Source: Candidatus Methylopumilus planktonicus (GTDB taxonomy: Bacteria > Pseudomonadota > Gammaproteobacteria > Burkholderiales > Methylophilaceae). Taken from it: 64,000 nucleotides of DNA. The notes beneath the pieces are model-generated. The model worked only from the letters and a program-made list of their open reading frames with translations. It was not told the DNA's origin and searched no databases. Where the stretch lies: contig NZ_LN827929.1 of assembly GCF_000981505.1 (NCBI RefSeq), positions 496,001-560,000 on the forward strand, given 5' to 3'. The position numbers and the translations under genes were made by a program. Shown piece after piece: positions 15,857-24,547 of the stretch; the first letter of the stretch is position 1, and every line of letters starts with the position of its first letter.

Positions 15857-17943
15857 AAGGTCACTTCGGACAAGCTGTGTTGGAATTTATGGCGTGTTTC
15901 ACGAATTACAAAAGGAATTTCAATGGGCGATTGCATAAGCTTAAAGTGCTCACCAAGCAATGCTTTGAGGCCATCTATAGTGCTGACATTTTCGCCGTCT
16001 TGCTTGTGGCCGCCTATCCATTGGTCACGCGGCGTGTGTTCTTCTAACCAAGTGTAGGGTGAGGTGATCATTAAGACGCCGCCTATATTTAACCTATGGT
16101 GAATATTGCTTAAAAAATCACGCGGGTTGTATAGGCGATCAATTAAATTGGCAGCAAGTATAAAATCGTAGCCAGTAAATTGTGGTTTAAGATTGCAGGC
16201 ATCACCTTGCCAAAAATCAACCTTGTGCGCCACATCCGTTAATTTAAGATCAGCTAAACTGCGTTCCTGGTAGCTCACTAAATCACCTTCGTTCACCATG
16301 GTGTAACGCAGTATGCCTTGTTGGACTAGTTTTAGCGCTAAACCAATAAATCGTGCGGAAAAATCGATACCAGTGACATGGTCAAAATGCTTTGCTAACT
16401 CAAACGAAGCGCGGCCAGTGGCGCATCCCAAATCCAAGGCCTTTTTGGCGGGTCGTGTGTGTAAGTGTTGAACTGCAAAATCACTCAGCGCTTTAGGGAA
16501 ATTTGGCACACCAAAGTAGGTATCACCATAATGAAACTCAGCATATTCTGAAAGTTGTTTATCGGTTTCGTAATGCGAAGCATGAATTTGTAGAGGCGTA
16601 TCAGTCACAATATAGCGGAATCCTGCGTGTTGAAAAAAATGTCGGCGAAATGCGTAACGTGCATCTTTTAGGGCTTCATTGCCAGAGGCTATCCACGAAC
16701 CGCCTTTAATGATGTTATGCCGACCATCGAATGTGGGTGTAGAGAAATCATCATATAAGGGGTGCACCTTAAACCCATCAAATGGAAAAATAGGGGTTTC
16801 TGTCCATTGCCAAACATTACCAACCACATCATACAAATCACCATGTGCATATGTATTGACCGGGCAAGAAGAAGCGTAATGGTCTAAAAATAGATTTGCA
16901 TTCATACTACCTCTTACTTTTTCATCTGACAAGCCAGCATGGGCATAGAGGCTATACCACTCTTGCTCTGAGGGCATACGCACTTGCTTTCCCGTACTAG
17001 CAGAGTGCCAATTGCAAAAGGCTTTTGCTTCGTGGTAGTTGACTTCGACTGGCCAGCTCCAAGGCATAGCAACTTCTTCCGTCATTAATCTGAGTTTCCA
17101 AACATCACCTTGTTGTACCCAGAAAGTTGGATGCATTGCTTGAGCGTAATGCCGCCAAGCTAATCCTTCTTCCTGCCAATATGAGTCTTCTTTATACCCA
17201 CCGGCTTCGACAAAAGTAAGAAACTCCGCGTTAGAGGTTAAGTATTTTGCTGCCTGAAACGCTGTGCATTCAGTTTCAAAATTACCGTACTCATTATCCC
17301 AGCCGTAATGTTCGGGAGATTTACTTAATTTAATTCGTCTAGGCGGTATGTCTACCAAACTATTGGAAGGTGCTGTGGTGTTTATTGCTGAACATGAACG
17401 CCAAGCGTCTTTTTTTTGCACATAGTGCAAAGCATGTTGGCGTATTAATACTGAGCTGGTTTCTAAATGAATGCGCTCATGCTCTATGCCCATTAAAATC
17501 GTCCACCATTGATTATCCCAATCCATAGGTAGGTTAAGTGGCAATGTACAAATTAATTGATCAACCACTTTGCGCACGCTGGCGCGGTAAGTTTTAACCT
17601 CTAAAGGCGTGGGCCAATTATAATTTTGCGCATTGATATCGTCCCAGCCCATTTCATCAACACCCACAGCAAACATCGATTCAAATTGAGGATTGACACG
17701 CTCAGTGATTAAGCCTGCTAATGTTAATTTATTAATAAAAAAAGTATTAGTATGGCCATAATAAAAAATCAGCGGATGCCTCAATTTAATAGGGTTCACA
17801 TAATAGGCTTCATCACTAACTAATGTCTGAAACAAGCTCTCATATAAATCTGCAGTTTGATGAAAATACTGACGAGTTTGCTCACGCAAGGTCGTTGCTT
17901 CCTGGGTGTCTAGGAGTGTGCTGCGATTTAAATAGGTACTCAT
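15838..17943 (-). CDS. ovoA: 5-histidylcysteine sulfoxide synthase with C-terminal methyltransferase (OvoA)
   Basis: First and last enzyme of ovothiol synthesis. The N-terminal DinB-like domain carries the iron ligands His64 (FYYGHTN), His155 and His159 (GIEHERIHLETS); the middle is an FGE-sulfatase domain (DVVGNVWQWTETPIFPFDG, then IIKGGSWIAS and RYAFRRHFFQHAGFR). The iron centre joins cysteine sulfur to histidine with O2. The C-terminal 240 or so residues are a SAM methyltransferase (KKALDLGCATGRASFELA) that would N-methylate 5-thiohistidine to ovothiol A. The three-domain, 701-aa form distinguishes OvoA from EgtB, which lacks the methyltransferase. A PLP lyase gene overlaps its end. Confidence 0.9.
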   Translation of the reverse strand: MSTYLNRSTLLDTQEATTLREQTRQYFHQTADLYESLFQTLVSDEAYYVNPIKLRHPLIFYYGHTNTFFINKLTLAGLITERVNPQFESMFAVGVDEMGWDDINAQNYNWPTPLEVKTYRASVRKVVDQLICTLPLNLPMDWDNQWWTILMGIEHERIHLETSSVLIRQHALHYVQKKDAWRSCSAINTTAPSNSLVDIPPRRIKLSKSPEHYGWDNEYGNFETECTAFQAAKYLTSNAEFLTFVEAGGYKEDSYWQEEGLAWRHYAQAMHPTFWVQQGDVWKLRLMTEEVAMPWSWPVEVNYHEAKAFCNWHSASTGKQVRMPSEQEWYSLYAHAGLSDEKVRGSMNANLFLDHYASSCPVNTYAHGDLYDVVGNVWQWTETPIFPFDGFKVHPLYDDFSTPTFDGRHNIIKGGSWIASGNEALKDARYAFRRHFFQHAGFRYIVTDTPLQIHASHYETDKQLSEYAEFHYGDTYFGVPNFPKALSDFAVQHLHTRPAKKALDLGCATGRASFELAKHFDHVTGIDFSARFIGLALKLVQQGILRYTMVNEGDLVSYQERSLADLKLTDVAHKVDFWQGDACNLKPQFTGYDFILAANLIDRLYNPRDFLSNIHHRLNIGGVLMITSPYTWLEEHTPRDQWIGGHKQDGENVSTIDGLKALLGEHFKLMQSPIEIPFVIRETRHKFQHSLSEVTLWERMR

Positions 17944-18251
17944 TAAATTTATGGCTTTGCTAATATTGGTTATGATGGATTTAAACTGACGCGCTATTTT
18001 ATTACAAACTAAAAGCTGGCAATTGCCAGCTTTTAGTTTTCGCTATATTTCTTTTAATTTTTAAAAGCTTTTTTTTGTAAAATATTACAGAGACATCTAT
18101 TGGTGCAGTTTTCCCTGTATTAGTTCACCATAATTTCCTTAATTTTTTTTGGATCCCAACATGCCATGGCTGTAATAGAGGTACTGGATTAAATTTCAGC
18201 CGATTGTGTTTTCGTCTTCATTTTTATATTTCACAGTTTTCTCAACAATAA
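17944..18251. other. Intergenic region upstream of ovoA
   Basis: 308 bases without a credible gene. It contains the 34-bp perfect palindrome at 18006-18039 and marks the change from the G+C-richer ovothiol block to AT-rich DNA. Nothing else is recognisable. Confidence 0.6.
18006..18039. terminator. 34-bp perfect palindrome, probable bidirectional terminator
   Basis: Two 17-base arms (AAACTAAAAGCTGGCAA and its complement) meet without a spacer. The centre GCTGGCAATTGCCAGC would fold into a GC-rich hairpin flanked by A-rich and T-rich arms, so it can terminate in both directions. On the minus strand it lies between the 60-aa ORF and ovoA, 63 nt before the ovoA start; an operator role is the alternative. 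Confidence 0.6.
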
Positions 18252-18434
18252 TTAAACGCAATCACCCATTGCTGATGAATACCTATGCCAACAGTCTTTG
18301 TCATTGTGCTCGCATACAAAATTATTTTCATCTTTAATTTCATCTATGTTTTTTGACATGTTTGAATTTTCTAAATTTTCATTTTTCTCTAAAATTTTAG
18401 ATGTTTTAATTTCTTTTTTTGAGTTCATTTTCAT
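18252..18434 (-). CDS. Small hydrophilic protein with Cys/His-rich tail, unknown
   Basis: 60-residue product: a Lys/Glu/Asn-rich, probably disordered first part (MKMNSKKEIKTSKILEKNEN) followed by a compact end, FVCEHNDKDCWHRYSSAMGD then CV, with Cys, His and Trp that look conserved rather than random. AAGGAAATG gives a ribosome site. The Cys/His end could bind a metal, which I infer only from composition. The palindromic terminator lies about 210 nt downstream. I do not recognise the family. Confidence 0.45.
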   Translation of the reverse strand: MKMNSKKEIKTSKILEKNENLENSNMSKNIDEIKDENNFVCEHNDKDCWHRYSSAMGDCV

Positions 18435-18626
18435 TTCCTTACAAATAGTTTGTATGGGTGAATTCTATGTCTCTTATTTAGATAAATCCAATGATTTGTT
18501 TTTAAGTATGTGATAAGTATTACTTATCAATAGAAAAATCTATAAGAACTACAGGTAGGCGCTCATTAAGGTTTTTGTTAAGACGGTGATTGGGTTATGT
18601 TGCAAAGCGTTAAACTTCTGTGGCTC

Positions 18627-19016
18627 TTAAGCTGGTTTTCTTTTACTGCTAAGCTTCAAAATATTATTTCTAATTTGGATATACTCTTGTTCGGTTGGTT
18701 TGCTCCAATTGCCACCAGAAGAGTTAACCATATAAATTAAAGCCTCCGAGAAATCCTCTAGAGTTAAATCAGGCCTTCCGCCTTTTGCTGGCATTTTTCT
18801 GACACCGTTATAAGCTTCAGTAATGACATGAACTTTGCCTTCCTTAATAATAGGCGCCCAAGCGAGATTATTCTGAAATTTAGGAGCCCCATTCATGCCA
18901 GAAGCATGACAAGCTATACAAATTGATTTATAGGTAGACTCTCCACCCGCATAAGAAGTTAATGAGATTATTAAAGTCAGTACAAAGAATGAAAAAATTA
19001 TAGTTTGTCGCAGCAT
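18627..19016 (-). CDS. Periplasmic c-type cytochrome (class I, c5-like)
   Basis: Small electron carrier with a signal peptide (cleavage near SYAGG), a single CIACHASG haem site at about residue 33 and a probable axial Met in KMPAKGGRPDLT. The mature protein has about 105 residues. Methylotrophs use several soluble cytochromes between methanol dehydrogenase and the oxidases, but this one shows no features of CytL/MxaG, so its partner is unknown. Transcribed alone, divergently from glnE. Confidence 0.85.
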   Translation of the reverse strand: MLRQTIIFSFFVLTLIISLTSYAGGESTYKSICIACHASGMNGAPKFQNNLAWAPIIKEGKVHVITEAYNGVRKMPAKGGRPDLTLEDFSEALIYMVNSSGGNWSKPTEQEYIQIRNNILKLSSKRKPA

Positions 19017-19161
19017 AAGCTTAATTAATGGTAAGTAGTTTCGGTATTTGCAGATGTACTAAAAACAATATTTTAGCTGGGAGTAAAAGGGGTGTGCAAG
19101 CAAAAGCTTAATTTTGTGTTAATTTCTAGGTTATGAAGGGTACAAATAAATTACTTGCTTA

Positions 19162-21882
19162 ATGTCTACATCTAATCAATCAGAATTAAATCAATGGTTA
19201 AGTAAGGATCTTACTTATACCTACCATTGCTCACCTTTTATAAAAAGGCTATTTGAGGCAGATAACGAGCTAGAGCAATCCTCACTTCAACATATGAGCC
19301 ATCCATTTAGTCGGCAAGAAATGGAATCATGGTTAGATGACCGCAAAATTTCTGATGAGATAAGTTTAAATAAATCTTTACGTAAACTTCGTCAGCAAGT
19401 GATAGCAAATATTATTCTTCGTGACCTGAATAAATTAGCTGATTTAAATGAGATCTTAAAGTCAGTCACTGAGCTTGCTGAAATTACTCTACTTCATGCA
19501 CATCAATTTCATTTTAATTACCTTAAGTCTATGCACGGTTCTCCGATAGGATTAAACGGACAAGAGCAGCAATTAAGTATTGTCGCCATGGGAAAGCTAG
19601 GTGGAGCAGAGCTTAATGTATCGTCTGATATTGACCTAATCTTTGCATATCCAGAAGAGGGAGATACTAAAAGCAATGCGTCTATCAGCAATCAAAGCTT
19701 CTTTATTAAACTTTGTAAAAAGATCATATCGAGTCTTAATGATATTACAGAAGATGGTTTTGTATTTCGTGTAGATATGCAATTAAGACCTTTTGGTTCT
19801 GAGGGTCAGATTGCATGTAGTTATCAGATGCTAGAAGATTACTATCAAAAATACGGACGAGAATGGGAAAGATATGCATGGGTCAAAGGTCGGGTTATTG
19901 TTGGGCCTCAGATAGAGCTTAGTCAAATTATTGAGCCATTTGTTTACAGAAAATATTTAGATTACGGAGCATTGAATTCTATGCGTGATTTAAAAACTCA
20001 GATTCAAAATGATGTAAATAAAAAAGGCATTCAAGAAAATATTAAAGTTGGTCGAGGTGGCATTCGAAAGATTGAGTTTATCGCGCAAGTTTATCAGTTG
20101 ATCAGAGGTGGCCAAGATAAGTCATTAAGACTTAAATCACTTTTACCTACATTAGCAGTTCTTGAAACTAAAAATTTATTATCTAAAGACGGAGTTAAGT
20201 TATTAACTGAGGCTTATGTGTTCTTAAGAAATCTAGAGCATAGACTACAATATATGGAAGATATGCAAACACAAGAGTTACCAAAATCAGACGAGGGTAA
20301 ATTAAGGTTAGTTAAATCTATGCACTACCAAGACTGGAATATGTTTTATCAAGACCTTGAAACTCACAGAGCCAATGTAGAATTTTATTTTGACGAAGTT
20401 TTTAAAGAAACAATTAAAGATCAAGATTCACCTCAATTAAATTCAACTAAAGCGCTTTGGAATAGCACTTTAAGTTTAGAAGATGCGCATAAGCATCTAG
20501 AGAGCTTAGGCTTTAAATTAACTGGTGAGACCTATCAAGTTATTGACGGATTAAAGCATAGTTCAAGTTATCTTCATTTGCCTGAAGTGAGTCGACAACG
20601 ATTCGATCTTCTAATACCTTTAATTATCCATGAAGTTTCTTCTACTTCTGATTCGAATTCAGATTCAACGTTCATCAGAATCATTTCAATTTTAGAGAGT
20701 ATATGTAGGCGTGCGAGTTATCTTGCTATGCTCACTGAAAATCCAAGTGCATTAAAGATACTTATTAAACTATCTAAAGCGGGCCCATGGCTTACACAAT
20801 ATCTTATTCAGCATCCGATATTGATTGATGAATTACTTGATATTAATCATTTTTATACAAAGCCTGATTTTGTAGCAGTAAAAGAAAAGCTTCATAAAGA
20901 TTTATTGGAGGCTAAAGACGATATTGAGCTGCAAATGAATATCATGCGCAATATTAAGCACGCTAACATTTTTAAGTTGGCTGCCTTAGAAGTGATCGGT
21001 GATGTGTCAGTAGAAAATCTCTCTGATTACTTAACCGAACTTGCTGACTTACTTATAGAAGAAACACTTTTATTGGTATGGGGGCATATGTATCCAGAGC
21101 AAAATGACCCACCTAAATTTGCTGTCATTGCTTATGGGAAATTCGGCGGTAAAGAAATGAGCTATACCTCGGATCTAGATATTGTCTTTATCTATGATGA
21201 TAAACGAGATGGCATGGCTGAAAAATATGCAAGATTTGCACAGCGGATCAATAGTTGGCTCAACACCTATTCCTCCTCAGGCGTTCTTTATGATATTGAC
21301 CTTGAATTAAGACCTGACGGGGCGAGTGGCCTATTAGTGAGTTCCATTGATGCTTTTAGAGACTATCAATTAAAGAGAGCTTGGACATGGGAACATCAAG
21401 CAATTACCCGGGCACGCTTTTGTGCTGGAGATGTAGGAATAGGCAATCAATTTGAAAAGGTTCGACTAGATATTCTAGAAACCCAAAGAGATATAAAGCA
21501 GTTAAAGATAGATGTGGTGGACATGCGTGAAAGAATGCTCGAAAAACACAAAGTTAATCGTGAGCTTTTCGATTTAAAACAAGATCGCGGAGGAATTATT
21601 GATATTGAATTTATTGTGCAATATTTTGTATTAGCTTTTGGTTCTTCAAATAAGGCACTTACTCCTAATATAGGCAATATTGGATTACTTAATCTTTTTA
21701 GTGAAAAAAAATTAATTGAAGCTCTCACAGCCAAAAAACTCATCAGTGCTTATCGACGATATAGAGAACTTCAACATCAATTAGGTCTTGAGGCTAAATT
21801 AGATGGAAGAATAAAGTATTCTGAAGTTACTGATCACCCGGCTGAGGTTGTATCTATTTGGAAGAGTATTTTTAATGATTAA
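19162..21882 (+). CDS. glnE: Bifunctional glutamine synthetase adenylyltransferase/deadenylase
   Basis: Adds and removes AMP on glutamine synthetase in response to PII, setting nitrogen assimilation. It has two nucleotidyltransferase domains with matching signatures: GKLGGAELNVSSDIDLIFAY near residue 142 (deadenylase half) and GKFGGKEMSYTSDLDIVFIY near 658 (adenylase half). GRGGIRKIEFIAQ and DRGGIIDIEFIVQ are the accompanying repeat motifs. 906 aa is normal. Its 3' end overlaps msrQ tail to tail by 11 nt, which leaves no room for a separate terminator. Confidence 0.95.
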   Translation: MSTSNQSELNQWLSKDLTYTYHCSPFIKRLFEADNELEQSSLQHMSHPFSRQEMESWLDDRKISDEISLNKSLRKLRQQVIANIILRDLNKLADLNEILKSVTELAEITLLHAHQFHFNYLKSMHGSPIGLNGQEQQLSIVAMGKLGGAELNVSSDIDLIFAYPEEGDTKSNASISNQSFFIKLCKKIISSLNDITEDGFVFRVDMQLRPFGSEGQIACSYQMLEDYYQKYGREWERYAWVKGRVIVGPQIELSQIIEPFVYRKYLDYGALNSMRDLKTQIQNDVNKKGIQENIKVGRGGIRKIEFIAQVYQLIRGGQDKSLRLKSLLPTLAVLETKNLLSKDGVKLLTEAYVFLRNLEHRLQYMEDMQTQELPKSDEGKLRLVKSMHYQDWNMFYQDLETHRANVEFYFDEVFKETIKDQDSPQLNSTKALWNSTLSLEDAHKHLESLGFKLTGETYQVIDGLKHSSSYLHLPEVSRQRFDLLIPLIIHEVSSTSDSNSDSTFIRIISILESICRRASYLAMLTENPSALKILIKLSKAGPWLTQYLIQHPILIDELLDINHFYTKPDFVAVKEKLHKDLLEAKDDIELQMNIMRNIKHANIFKLAALEVIGDVSVENLSDYLTELADLLIEETLLLVWGHMYPEQNDPPKFAVIAYGKFGGKEMSYTSDLDIVFIYDDKRDGMAEKYARFAQRINSWLNTYSSSGVLYDIDLELRPDGASGLLVSSIDAFRDYQLKRAWTWEHQAITRARFCAGDVGIGNQFEKVRLDILETQRDIKQLKIDVVDMRERMLEKHKVNRELFDLKQDRGGIIDIEFIVQYFVLAFGSSNKALTPNIGNIGLLNLFSEKKLIEALTAKKLISAYRRYRELQHQLGLEAKLDGRIKYSEVTDHPAEVVSIWKSIFND

Positions 21883-22465
21883 TTTTTTTACGATTGAAAA
21901 TATTTAATCTCAATATAAGTAATATCGAAATTATTACGGCGTAAATAAGTGGTTCTGTTAAATCTTTTTTGACAAGCCATATAAAATGAAGAACACCTAA
22001 TATAGCTATGACATAACTAAGACGATGCAATCTTTTCCAATTCACTTTAAGTCTTCTCATCATCTTATCTGAAGAAGTGATAGCTAATGGCAGTAATAAA
22101 AGCCAAGCTAAAAAACCTACCAACACATAACGATGTTTAATAATGTCATTTTTGATATCTACCCATGCAAACTGATAATCTAGCCCTATATAACAGAGGA
22201 GATGAATTGAGGCATAGAAAAACACAAAAAGCCCTAACATTCTTCTATATAAAATCCACTCACTTATATTTGTTATTCTTCTTAAAGGGGTTATGCTTAA
22301 TGTTAAGCATAAAAAAATAAGCGCCCACTTTCCAAAATGACGCTCAATAAATTCAACTGGGTTTGCCCCAAGATTGCTTTGAAAGATAGCAATGCCTAAT
22401 GAAAGAATTGGCCAGAGGCTTGCGATAAAGATTAAACGCTTGACATATGATTGATTCAATTTCAA
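21872..22465 (-). CDS. msrQ: Haem-binding membrane subunit MsrQ of the MsrPQ system
   Basis: Six-helix ferric-reductase-like membrane protein (YedZ) that delivers quinone or flavin electrons to MsrP. Visible features are the conserved LGANPVEFIERHFGKWALIF start, histidines for b-haem (for instance SIHLLCYIGLDY and LHRLSYVIAILGVLHFIW) and the RHRYVLVGFLAWLLLLPLA segment (KHRYV here). The 197-aa length matches. It is encoded 6 nt after msrP. Residues at the C-terminus overlap the end of glnE on the other strand. Confidence 0.92.
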   Translation of the reverse strand: MKLNQSYVKRLIFIASLWPILSLGIAIFQSNLGANPVEFIERHFGKWALIFLCLTLSITPLRRITNISEWILYRRMLGLFVFFYASIHLLCYIGLDYQFAWVDIKNDIIKHRYVLVGFLAWLLLLPLAITSSDKMMRRLKVNWKRLHRLSYVIAILGVLHFIWLVKKDLTEPLIYAVIISILLILRLNIFNRKKINH

Positions 22466-22471
22466 GGTAGA

Positions 22472-23419
22472 TTAAAAATACCTATTTAAATCCATACCTT
22501 GATAAAGATGAGCCACTTCTTTTTGATAACCATTAAACATTTCTGTTTTAAGCCTTGGCGCTAATAGACTTTCTCCAATTCTCCTCTCCGTGGCTTGCGA
22601 CCATCGGGGATGATCTACTTCGGGATTAACATTGGCATAAAATCCATACTCTTTGGAATTGGCTTTCATCCATGTGGAAACAGGCATTTTTTCTACTAAT
22701 CTGATTTTGGTGATAGCTTTAATGCTTTTAAAACCATATTTCCAAGGTACAACTAATCTAATTGGTGCCCCATTTTGCTTAGGTAAAACTTTTCCATATA
22801 AGCCAACTGCTAAAATAGTAAGCGGATGCATAGCCTCATCTAATCTTAGCCCTTCAGTGTATGGCCAATCTAGCATGTCATCTTTTTGGCCAATCATCTC
22901 GCTTGGTCGCTTTAGAGATACAAATTCAACATATTTAGCATTTCCAGTTGGAGATACTTTTTTAAGTAATGAATTTAATGGGATACCTACCCAAGGGATA
23001 ACCATAGACCAACCTTCAACACAGCGTAGTCTATAGATTCGCTCTTCTATTGGTATAAGTTTAATAAGCTCATCCACATCAAGTTTTAATGGCTTAGCAA
23101 CAGAGCCTTCAATCGAAATCGACCATGGATCAATTTTTAATAAATCTGCATGATCATGCGGATCTGATTTTGAAGTGCCAAATTCATAATAATTGTTATA
23201 GCTTGTAATATCCTTAAGAGAAGTTAGCTTTTCATTGCCATGGTTTTTTGCTTGCGCAAATGATGGAAGGGAATTGAGAGCTCCAAAACTAGTGTTGGCA
23301 AATGTAGATAGAGCAGAGGAGCTTAAAATTAAACCTAAATTTTTTATAAAATTTCTACGATCATTATAAATATGTTCAGGTGTAATTTCTGAAGCTGGTA
23401 TTTTTTTAATGTTAGTCAT
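22472..23419 (-). CDS. msrP: Periplasmic protein-methionine-sulfoxide reductase, molybdopterin subunit MsrP
   Basis: Molybdoenzyme (YedY) that repairs oxidised methionines of both epimers in periplasmic proteins. The Tat signal has Arg21-Arg22 in RRNFIKNLGLILSSSALS. The molybdenum ligand is Cys133 in YRLRCVEGWSMVIPWVG. RLVVPWKYGFKSIK and PRWSQATERRIG are typical C-terminal segments. The length (315 aa) and pairing with msrQ settle the assignment. It needs the molybdopterin pathway, which is not in this window. Confidence 0.95.
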   Translation of the reverse strand: MTNIKKIPASEITPEHIYNDRRNFIKNLGLILSSSALSTFANTSFGALNSLPSFAQAKNHGNEKLTSLKDITSYNNYYEFGTSKSDPHDHADLLKIDPWSISIEGSVAKPLKLDVDELIKLIPIEERIYRLRCVEGWSMVIPWVGIPLNSLLKKVSPTGNAKYVEFVSLKRPSEMIGQKDDMLDWPYTEGLRLDEAMHPLTILAVGLYGKVLPKQNGAPIRLVVPWKYGFKSIKAITKIRLVEKMPVSTWMKANSKEYGFYANVNPEVDHPRWSQATERRIGESLLAPRLKTEMFNGYQKEVAHLYQGMDLNRYF

Positions 23420-23558
23420 ACATAATTTTAACTATTTTAAATATAGAAAGCTGGGTTAATTTGCTAGAAGTTGATATTTTATAGTATTTGATAGATTGAC
23501 AGAATTCTAAAGGATAAGTTTCTTGGTCGGATGAAATAGATATGTGTAAGTAAAGACC

Positions 23559-23575
23559 AAACAGTATTGAACTTT
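23559..23575 (+). repeat. 17-bp upstream element, copy 2
   Basis: Identical to 5508-5524. TTGAAC (23569-23574) could be a -35 box with TATCTA 17 nt downstream as -10. It precedes the second 36-aa ORF by 48 nt. Confidence 0.5.
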
Positions 23576-23623
23576 AAAAGAAAGAAACATATCTAGATAC
23601 TTAAATTAATGCGAAAGACAAAA

Positions 23624-23734
23624 ATGGCAAAGAAAAAATGTAAATATAATTGGCACATGGCATTGAGATGCGGCCTTGGTTCAGCATTTTACGTATTAGG
23701 CATCGCTGCTTTTATTAAATACTTATTTAATTAA
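23624..23734 (+). CDS. Conserved 36-aa protein with C-x(4)-H-x(4)-C pattern, copy 2
   Basis: Begins MAKKKCKYNWHMALRCGLG and ends FIKYLFN; 30/36 identical to the protein at 5571-5681, keeping Cys6, His11, Cys16 and the hydrophobic C-terminal helix. It stands 5 nt before the TIGR03643-family gene, as copy 1 stands 2 nt before msrA. Both coding sequence and part of the upstream region are duplicated, whereas the downstream partners differ. Function unknown. Confidence 0.75.
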   Translation: MAKKKCKYNWHMALRCGLGSAFYVLGIAAFIKYLFN

Positions 23735-23739
23735 GCCTT

Positions 23740-24009
23740 ATGTCAAAAAAAGAGATTTTATTAAGTGAAGGGGATATTTCTAGGCTGATTGAAATGGCTT
23801 GGGAGGATCGAACACCTTTTGAAGCAATCTTAAAGACATACCAATTAGATGAATCGTCTTTAATGAGGATTATGCAGGCTAACCTTAAGCCTTCATCATA
23901 TCGGTTATGGAGAAAACGTGTTAAAGAAAAATCAAGCAAGCATTTAAAACTTAGATCACCTGACATTAAGCGAGATCACTGCGTAACTCAATATAAAATT
24001 AGTCGTTAA
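23740..24009 (+). CDS. TIGR03643/DUF2805 family protein
   Basis: Small basic protein of a family with no settled function. The recognisable core is LSEGDISRLIEMAWEDRTPF followed by EAILKTYQLDESSLMRIMQANLKPSSYRLWRKRV; this could be a helix-turn-helix-like fold with a basic tail. Members are often found near DUF2256 proteins and photolyases; here the DUF2256 gene follows 6 nt later, while the photolyase is about 16 kb away. It is read as the second gene of a four-gene run. Confidence 0.85.
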   Translation: MSKKEILLSEGDISRLIEMAWEDRTPFEAILKTYQLDESSLMRIMQANLKPSSYRLWRKRVKEKSSKHLKLRSPDIKRDHCVTQYKISR

Positions 24010-24015
24010 ATTATT

Positions 24016-24156
24016 ATGAGAATGGTAAAAAAAGAAAACTTACCAACAAAAATTTGCCTTGTTTGTCAAAAACCTTTTTCTTGGAGAAAGAAATGGCAGC
24101 TTGTTTGGAATGATGTGAAATACTGTTCAGAGCGTTGTAAGCGCCATAAAAATTAA
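24016..24156 (+). CDS. DUF2256 zinc-ribbon-like protein, 46 aa
   Basis: The product has the family pattern ICLVCQKPFSWRKKWQLVW, then YCSERCKRHKN, with two Cys pairs (Cys14/Cys17 and Cys37/Cys41) that should bind zinc. The family is unrelated in obvious ways to any enzyme and often travels with photolyases and TIGR03643 proteins. Stop 2 nt before the next ATG, so it is embedded in an operon. Confidence 0.85.
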   Translation: MRMVKKENLPTKICLVCQKPFSWRKKWQLVWNDVKYCSERCKRHKN

Positions 24157-24158
24157 GC

Positions 24159-24503
24159 ATGATCGGAAAAATTAGAAAAAAACTTTTACCACTCGTATTT
24201 TCAGAGATCATTTCAGATCCAGTCATATGTCCGATATGCGGACGAAGTATTCCAGAATCTCAAAAAGATGCACACCATTTAATACCAAAATCTAAGGGTG
24301 GAAAATCTTTTGAATATCTTCACCGAATCTGTCATAAACAGATTCATGCGTTATTTAAAGAAAATGAACTCGCTAAAGTATTGAATACTGCAGAGTCATT
24401 AAGAAATCATTCAGATATGCAAACGTTTATTAATTGGGTGAAAAATAAATCAGATGATTTTTACGAGAGAGCTGCTAAAAGTTCACGTATTAAGAAGCAG
24501 TAA
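24159..24503 (+). CDS. HNH endonuclease-fold protein
   Basis: Small protein with an HNH-like zinc site: CPICGRSIP near residue 24, DAHHLIPKSKGG (catalytic His pair region) near 38, and LHRICHKQIHALF near 55. These are the Cys pairs and His of the HNH nuclease fold. No other domain is present, and the C-terminal half is helical and basic. Such stand-alone HNH proteins are common and of mostly unknown role. It closes the four-gene run starting at 23624. Confidence 0.8.
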   Translation: MIGKIRKKLLPLVFSEIISDPVICPICGRSIPESQKDAHHLIPKSKGGKSFEYLHRICHKQIHALFKENELAKVLNTAESLRNHSDMQTFINWVKNKSDDFYERAAKSSRIKKQ

Positions 24504-24547
24504 ATTGTATTTTTCTGTATGTCGCATTTTAATTGATGTCATAACAT

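Noticed and set aside
15370..16057. Several overlapping plus-strand frames across the lyase/ovoA junction
   Set aside because: They are antisense to two clearly identified enzymes; longer open frames here follow from the higher G+C content.
22653..23036. 127-codon plus-strand frame inside msrP
   Set aside because: It lies fully antisense to a well-conserved gene and has no domain or ribosome site; it reflects codon bias of msrP.
24159..24503. HNH protein as part of a restriction or phage defence system
   Set aside because: No methyltransferase, helicase or phage gene is near; the neighbours are small conserved proteins of a housekeeping-like cluster.
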